Source of the DNA: Clostridiales bacterium
GTDB taxonomy: Bacteria > Bacillota > Clostridia > Saccharofermentanales > Saccharofermentanaceae
Direction of reading: 5' to 3'
DNA: 64,000 bases
Assembly: GCA_017510605.1 (NCBI GenBank)
Contig: JAFWMQ010000005.1
Location: 168,928 to 232,927, forward strand
Shown: positions 60,780 through 64,000 of the stretch, piece after piece
How positions within the stretch are numbered: position 1 is the stretch's first letter
How the letters are laid out: each line of letters opens with the position of its first letter
Position numbers and translations under genes: made by a program
Notes under the pieces: model-generated
The model's database searches: none
Seen by the model: only the letters and a program-made list of their open reading frames with translations
What the model was told of the DNA's origin: nothing

Positions 60780-62140
60780 ATAACATTTATACTCTTCTGG
60801 CATTGCCGGTATTCCCGTTTACCGTCATTATGTCCCTCACTTATGCGGTCAACGGCGTATTCAAATACGAATTCAAAAACAAAAAAGCAGCATATATTTT
60901 CTCTTTGGCTATGGCTGTAGTAACCGGTATAGCTGGAGACATAGGATATATCTTATTTCCCTCGCTGTACGAGACGGAAAACCTGGTAATTGACGGCGAA
61001 GTCGTCATAAGACTGATCCTTACGTTCATCCATTTTGTCGTGTTGCTGTTCATGCTCCGCGGCAAGTTCTGGAAAAGACTCCTCGCGCTCTTTCTGACTA
61101 ATGAGACGATCGGTTCGCTCATTCATATATTCGAGGACGTGGAGTTCCGTCTGGTGGATCTGTTTAACTTGGAGAACGAATCCGATCAGAAGCTTGGCGC
61201 TCTGATACTCGAATTAACAACAATGACGTTAGTGTTCCTGTTCCTGTTCATTATCGCGAGGATCAGGCGGAAAAATGACAACACACCGCTGTCTCTTCCC
61301 GTACTGGGTGTCGTTACCGTATTCATGCTCCTTACGAACTCATTTATTGCGGACGAATTATACAGCCCGGTCGTTGTCGATACCGATATATCAAGACCGC
61401 TCCTGCTCATGCTGATATTAGTTACGCTGGGACTGTTTTTCTTCCTCAGGTCGACGAGCAAAGAGCGTGACAGCCTTAAGCAGCTCAACAAGATCAACGA
61501 GGAACTGATGGACACGCAGACGAAGTATTTCGAAGCGTCCGCAAAGGCAGATTCCGAGATACGTTCAATGCGTCACGACATGAGAAACAACACGCAGGTC
61601 TTAATGCTCCTTCTGGAGAGCGGCGAATACGATAAGATGCGCGACTATCTTGAAGAGATGAGCGAAGGTCTCGCGGGCACAAATGTCAGCAGTCACACCG
61701 GCGACGTCATTGCGGATGCCATCATTGCGGATAAGAAGAAGCGCGCTGCATCTTCGGGCATTGCACTTAATGTCACAGGCGCGATAACAGATGTTGAGAT
61801 CTCTCCCGTGAACATGTGTAAAATGCTCGGAAACCTCCTGGACAATGCGATCGAAGCCGCATCCGATCCGGGGCTTAATGAGCTTGCTGAAGAATACAGA
61901 GTGATCGACCTGCAGTTTAAGCACACTGAGAATTTCTTCATGATCTCTGTTACCAATCCCTGTGTTGACCATCCGAAGATAAAAGACGGCAAGATCGTTA
62001 CAAGCAAATCAGACAAGAAGAATCACGGCTTCGGTATCTCCAACATCAGAAGCGCCGCCGAAGACTGCGGCGGCGAACTGTCTGTATCTTGCGAAGAAAA
62101 GCCTTTCGGATTCCTTTTCAGGGCTGAAGTGATCATCTGA
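60776..62140 (+). CDS. GHKL-type sensor histidine kinase (AgrC-like)
   Basis: 454 residues. Six or so membrane helices (about residues 5-225) are followed by a coiled stretch and an unusual H-box, EIRSMRHDMRNNTQVLMLLLESGEYDKM, with the phospho-His near residue 266. The GHKL ATPase has NLLDNAIEAA and GFGISNIRSAAEDCGGELS. This class often senses peptides and acts on a LytTR partner, here the gene just upstream. Signal unknown. Confidence 0.93.
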   Translation: MNNIYTLLALPVFPFTVIMSLTYAVNGVFKYEFKNKKAAYIFSLAMAVVTGIAGDIGYILFPSLYETENLVIDGEVVIRLILTFIHFVVLLFMLRGKFWKRLLALFLTNETIGSLIHIFEDVEFRLVDLFNLENESDQKLGALILELTTMTLVFLFLFIIARIRRKNDNTPLSLPVLGVVTVFMLLTNSFIADELYSPVVVDTDISRPLLLMLILVTLGLFFFLRSTSKERDSLKQLNKINEELMDTQTKYFEASAKADSEIRSMRHDMRNNTQVLMLLLESGEYDKMRDYLEEMSEGLAGTNVSSHTGDVIADAIIADKKKRAASSGIALNVTGAITDVEISPVNMCKMLGNLLDNAIEAASDPGLNELAEEYRVIDLQFKHTENFFMISVTNPCVDHPKIKDGKIVTSKSDKKNHGFGISNIRSAAEDCGGELSVSCEEKPFGFLFRAEVII

Positions 62141-62151
62141 TCAGATTATCT

Positions 62152-62532
62152 TCACCAACTGTCAACTATACTGTGAATCGTCTGAGGAATTGTGGTAAGC
62201 TGCTCGCTTACAGACGCAATAATACCAGGAACAAACAATCCGAAGATAAGCATGAAAACAAAGATCAAGATGCTGACAATTATTGCAGATGGACGCCAAT
62301 CCCGGACGTGTTTGGCACCGATAATGATATAGACAACCGTCAGGATAAAGTATATAGCTATACATCCGGCGAAAATCAAAAAGGGTGATTTTGTAGCATC
62401 CGTAACAACTATGCCATGCATATCGATATCATTCATTGCGATATCAAGAAAATTAACAGTCATGTACCAGATCAAGCTCGTAATGATGAGAGATACAATG
62501 GCCTGGATAAAGAAAAACGTTCCTTTTTTCAT
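62152..62532 (-). CDS. Small integral membrane protein, unknown
   Basis: 126 residues with hydrophobic helices at about 5-28, 47-70 and 82-105. No motif recognised. CGAAGGAG lies nine bases before the ATG. It converges with the GHKL kinase gene. It is the last clear chromosomal gene before the mobile-element-like end of the window. Confidence 0.7.
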   Translation of the reverse strand: MKKGTFFFIQAIVSLIITSLIWYMTVNFLDIAMNDIDMHGIVVTDATKSPFLIFAGCIAIYFILTVVYIIIGAKHVRDWRPSAIIVSILIFVFMLIFGLFVPGIIASVSEQLTTIPQTIHSIVDSW

Positions 62533-62687
62533 GTTGGTCTCCTTCGAAAATTAAGTTATATAGATTGAAAAAACTGAATTGCGTTCTTGAGTGGATTTAT
62601 TAGATTTACCTGTCAAAGGTATGTCTAATATGCAAGAATCACAACTGACCACATACTAACGGTGATCTGCAAGTATTTGATGATTTT

Positions 62688-62719
62688 GTGGTGAATTGAC
62701 TTTTATGCGTGGTGAAATG
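62688..62719. repeat. GTGGTGAAWTG pair, IS-end-like
   Basis: GTGGTGAATTG (62688-62698) and GTGGTGAAATG (62709-62719) are 21 bases apart, the same spacing as the pair at 53645 and 53666. Confidence 0.5.
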
Positions 62720-63074
62720 AACTGTTGATCAAAACACTGCCTCTCAAAATCTTCGACGGGTACAGGTTCAGAAAAACGATAACCCTGATAAATTTTCCAA
62801 CTCTTTAAGGATTTTTTGATGGCGACACTTTTTCCAGGTTTTACCAGATGATATTTCTTGTTATCTGATTCCTCGAAAACCCTTGAAAACATTGAGCTTT
62901 ATACGTGTCACGAACCCTTTAACTGTTATCTCGAGTTATTGCATGTTATTAACGTTTTTGCGATTACAAGGGAAAGTTTAAGGGAAAGAATTTTATATAA
63001 CACGAAGTAAAACTTTACGGTAATTGGACTGTTGAAATGCTAACTTAACTCTTTGTGATTATCTCACAACTTTG

Positions 63075-63100
63075 AAAAGTGCCGAAAGGCACTTTTTCTT
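63075..63100 (+). terminator. Intrinsic terminator without an evident gene
   Basis: AAAAGTGCC-GAAA-GGCACTTTTTC is a textbook GNRA-loop terminator with a T-run. No ORF leads into it on the plus strand. Confidence 0.75.
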
Positions 63101-63166
63101 TGTCAATTTGTCAGATCCATGTGTATTTGTGACAGATTTCAGACTTCTTTCAAAAACTATGTGCCG

Positions 63167-63188
63167 TTTTGCCCTCTCCCATTCCTTA
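63167..63188 (+). repeat. 22-bp sequence shared with 37441-37462
   Basis: Plus-strand copy of the sequence that precedes the truncated parA at 37 kb on the minus strand. Here it precedes the structured region and the ORF at 63533. Confidence 0.75.
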
Positions 63189-63245
63189 CAGGTGAAGGGA
63201 CGCGAAAAGCAACACCTTCACCGTACATTGACAACTGAATAAAGG

Positions 63246-63487
63246 CCGTAAGGTACGTTAACTTGTATCGGGGTTAAAATCCCAAGCCAAGTTGACTCCG
63301 ACCGCGCGATGACCTTCTTATGAAGAGAGCGATAACGGGGATGAGTCAGAATCAGGGTTGCAACCTGAGGGAGGCGATGACAGATACAAAGTGATAATGA
63401 TACTTCTGTGAAGAGCAGCGGGGGCGTATCAGTCACCCGGGGTGAGATTCCCATGATCCCGTAGTCAGCAATACGGGAGCCTTACGG
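63246..63487 (+). ncRNA. Candidate structured RNA, about 240 nt
   Basis: CCGTAAGG (63246-63253) and CCTTACGG (63480-63487) form a perfect 8-bp closing stem. Inside are several local hairpins. GTTAACTTG/CAAGTTGAC (63257-63265 with 63288-63296) carries an inner GGGG/CCC. A CAGGGTT/AACCTG hairpin is near 63355, a CAGA...TCTG one near 63380-63408, and CACCCGGGGTG near 63434. TCCCGTA/TACGGGA is near 63457-63477. Little coding potential is seen. It sits upstream of a small ORF with a strong ribosome-binding site, so it may be a leader RNA or a mobile-element RNA. I cannot match it to a known class. Strand is assumed from the ORF. Confidence 0.45.
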
Positions 63488-63532
63488 TTTACTAAAAACT
63501 AGTTTCAATCCGAAGAGGGATTATAGGAGAAA

Positions 63533-63751
63533 ATGGCGGATCAATCACTTGATCAAGGGTGTAAACGTCTCTTTGATATCTATTTCAGTTATCAAAGAAA
63601 CATGATTTATGACTCGAGGTGTAACGAATTTGGGACACCATGGGCTATTTTCTGTAAATTTTATAAATTTCTCCGAAAAAAACATGTGAAAAACTCCTTG
63701 GTTTGTATTCATAAGGCAGTTACGCAAAGACAAAGCATAGCATCAGTTTAA
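63533..63751 (+). CDS. Hypothetical 72-residue protein
   Basis: MADQSLDQGCKRLFDIYFSYQRNMIYDSRCNEFGTPWAIFCKFYKFLRKKHVKNSLVCIHKAVTQRQSIASV. An AGGAG site lies three to four bases before the ATG and a terminator-like hairpin follows, which support a real gene. The protein is basic and has no recognised domain. It may belong to the mobile element that seems to begin here. Confidence 0.45.
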   Translation: MADQSLDQGCKRLFDIYFSYQRNMIYDSRCNEFGTPWAIFCKFYKFLRKKHVKNSLVCIHKAVTQRQSIASV

Positions 63752-63760
63752 ATGTAATAA

Positions 63761-63792
63761 GACTGATAGGATTATAATACATCCTGTCGGTC
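63761..63792 (+). terminator. Terminator-like hairpin
   Basis: GACTGATAGGAT pairs with ATCCTGTCGGTC (12 bp with two G-T pairs) around TATAATAC, ten bases after the small ORF stop. The T-run is short. Confidence 0.5.
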
Positions 63793-64000
63793 TATTTCGT
63801 AAAATGATCCCGAAGGGCGCCTTGACTTTTGATGCGCAGTGTCAAAAGTCATAAGGCGTTTACTTCTGGAAGAAGTAATAAGACTTGCTTACGGACTTCA
63901 TTGTTTTGGTTATCATATTACTTCGGAACGGACGAACAAGCATCGCGCATGTATATACAAATGCGCAAATAGCTTGTCAGGGAATCCCTGAAACCCTTGT
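63793..64000. other. Hairpin-rich end of the window
   Basis: No gene seen. A long imperfect hairpin CGCCTT-GACTTTTGA / TCAAAAGTCATAAGGCG lies at 63819-63859, a nested CAAGC...GCGCAT/ATGCGC...GCTTG hairpin at about 63939-63977, and the palindrome TCAGGGA-ATCCCTGA near 63978-63992. These fit intergenic DNA of an integrative element. Confidence 0.4.

Larger units (their letters stand above)
62533..63166. other. Gene-poor region at probable mobile-element edge
   Basis: No convincing gene. A 78-codon frame on the minus strand (62656-62892; MFSRVFEESDNKKYHLVKPG...) could be a transposase or integrase remnant but has no ribosome-binding site and no motif. GTGGTGAA repeats lie at 62688-62719 and an intrinsic terminator at 63075, with no evident gene before it; a short untranslated RNA may end there. 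Confidence 0.4.

Noticed and set aside
62656..62892. 78-codon minus-strand frame as a transposase or integrase remnant
   Set aside because: No catalytic motif and no ribosome-binding site; only its position suggests it, so it is mentioned in the region note instead of called.
63246..63487. Group I or group II intron
   Set aside because: No reverse transcriptase or homing endonuclease ORF, no recognisable domain V or group I core, and no split gene on either side.
63502..63525. GTTTCAATCC... resembling a CRISPR repeat start
   Set aside because: Only one copy is present and no spacer-repeat pattern or cas gene is nearby.

Overview
The window looks like a chromosomal contig from a low-to-mid GC anaerobic member of the Clostridia, probably a gut or rumen fermenter. 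Supporting points: ribosome-binding sites of the AGGAGG type, an HrcA/CIRCE-controlled small heat-shock gene, class II (Firmicutes-type) GalT, GPH-type sugar symport, GH36 and GH127 glycosidases, LytTR/GHKL two-component genes and several membrane-bound GGDEF proteins. The family cannot be fixed from the sequence alone. No rRNA, tRNA or CRISPR array was seen.

Layout. 1-3.1 kb: alanine dehydrogenase (5' end outside the window), adenine deaminase, and the deletion-ridden remains of an NCS2 purine permease. 3.2-6.1 kb: small membrane proteins, a lipoprotein, Hsp20 behind a CIRCE element, and a flavin reductase. 6.2-15.4 kb: an alpha-galactoside module in which galK-galT face away from a TetR regulator, a glycosyltransferase-like protein, a GPH symporter with an unusual extra domain and a GH36 alpha-galactosidase. 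Two near-identical palindromes sit between the two arms. 15.4-27.6 kb: housekeeping and transport genes (glycerate kinase, radical SAM, MATE, SulP), two diguanylate cyclase genes (one fused to a LacI-type sugar sensor) and a GH127 beta-L-arabinofuranosidase.

27.6-31.6 kb: the most unusual block, a tightly packed four-gene cassette. It encodes a zinc-ribbon protein with a kinase-like but catalytically broken C-terminal half, two paralogous vWA-like proteins with MIDAS-type motifs, and a divergent PurA (adenylosuccinate synthetase) paralogue whose aspartate-binding region is not conserved. I know of no described system with this composition; TerY-P-type vWA/kinase modules are the nearest analogy. 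A repeat-rich spacer, a 41-codon micro-ORF and a membrane-anchored HNH nuclease follow.

32.9-53 kb: accessory and regulatory genes, including PlsC-like acyltransferase, a third GGDEF protein, a truncated ParA and SHOCT-like ORF (relic of a mobile element), AraC and transglutaminase genes, a Fic protein surrounded by TTAGGAGA repeats, an ArsR/ArsP-like permease/thioredoxin operon with two operator palindromes in and after its promoter, lipoproteins, an FAD oxidoreductase, an OmpR-type two-component pair and an orphan sugar ABC permease. 53-62.1 kb: an operon of DUF4003, M13 peptidase lipoprotein, FtsX-type permease and LolD-like ATPase, followed by a LytTR/GHKL two-component system. 62.5-64 kb: almost gene-free DNA that looks like the edge of a mobile element. 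It carries a 22-bp sequence shared with the ParA relic at 37.4 kb, a roughly 240-nt stretch that folds into many hairpins closed by an 8-bp stem, and a 72-residue ORF.
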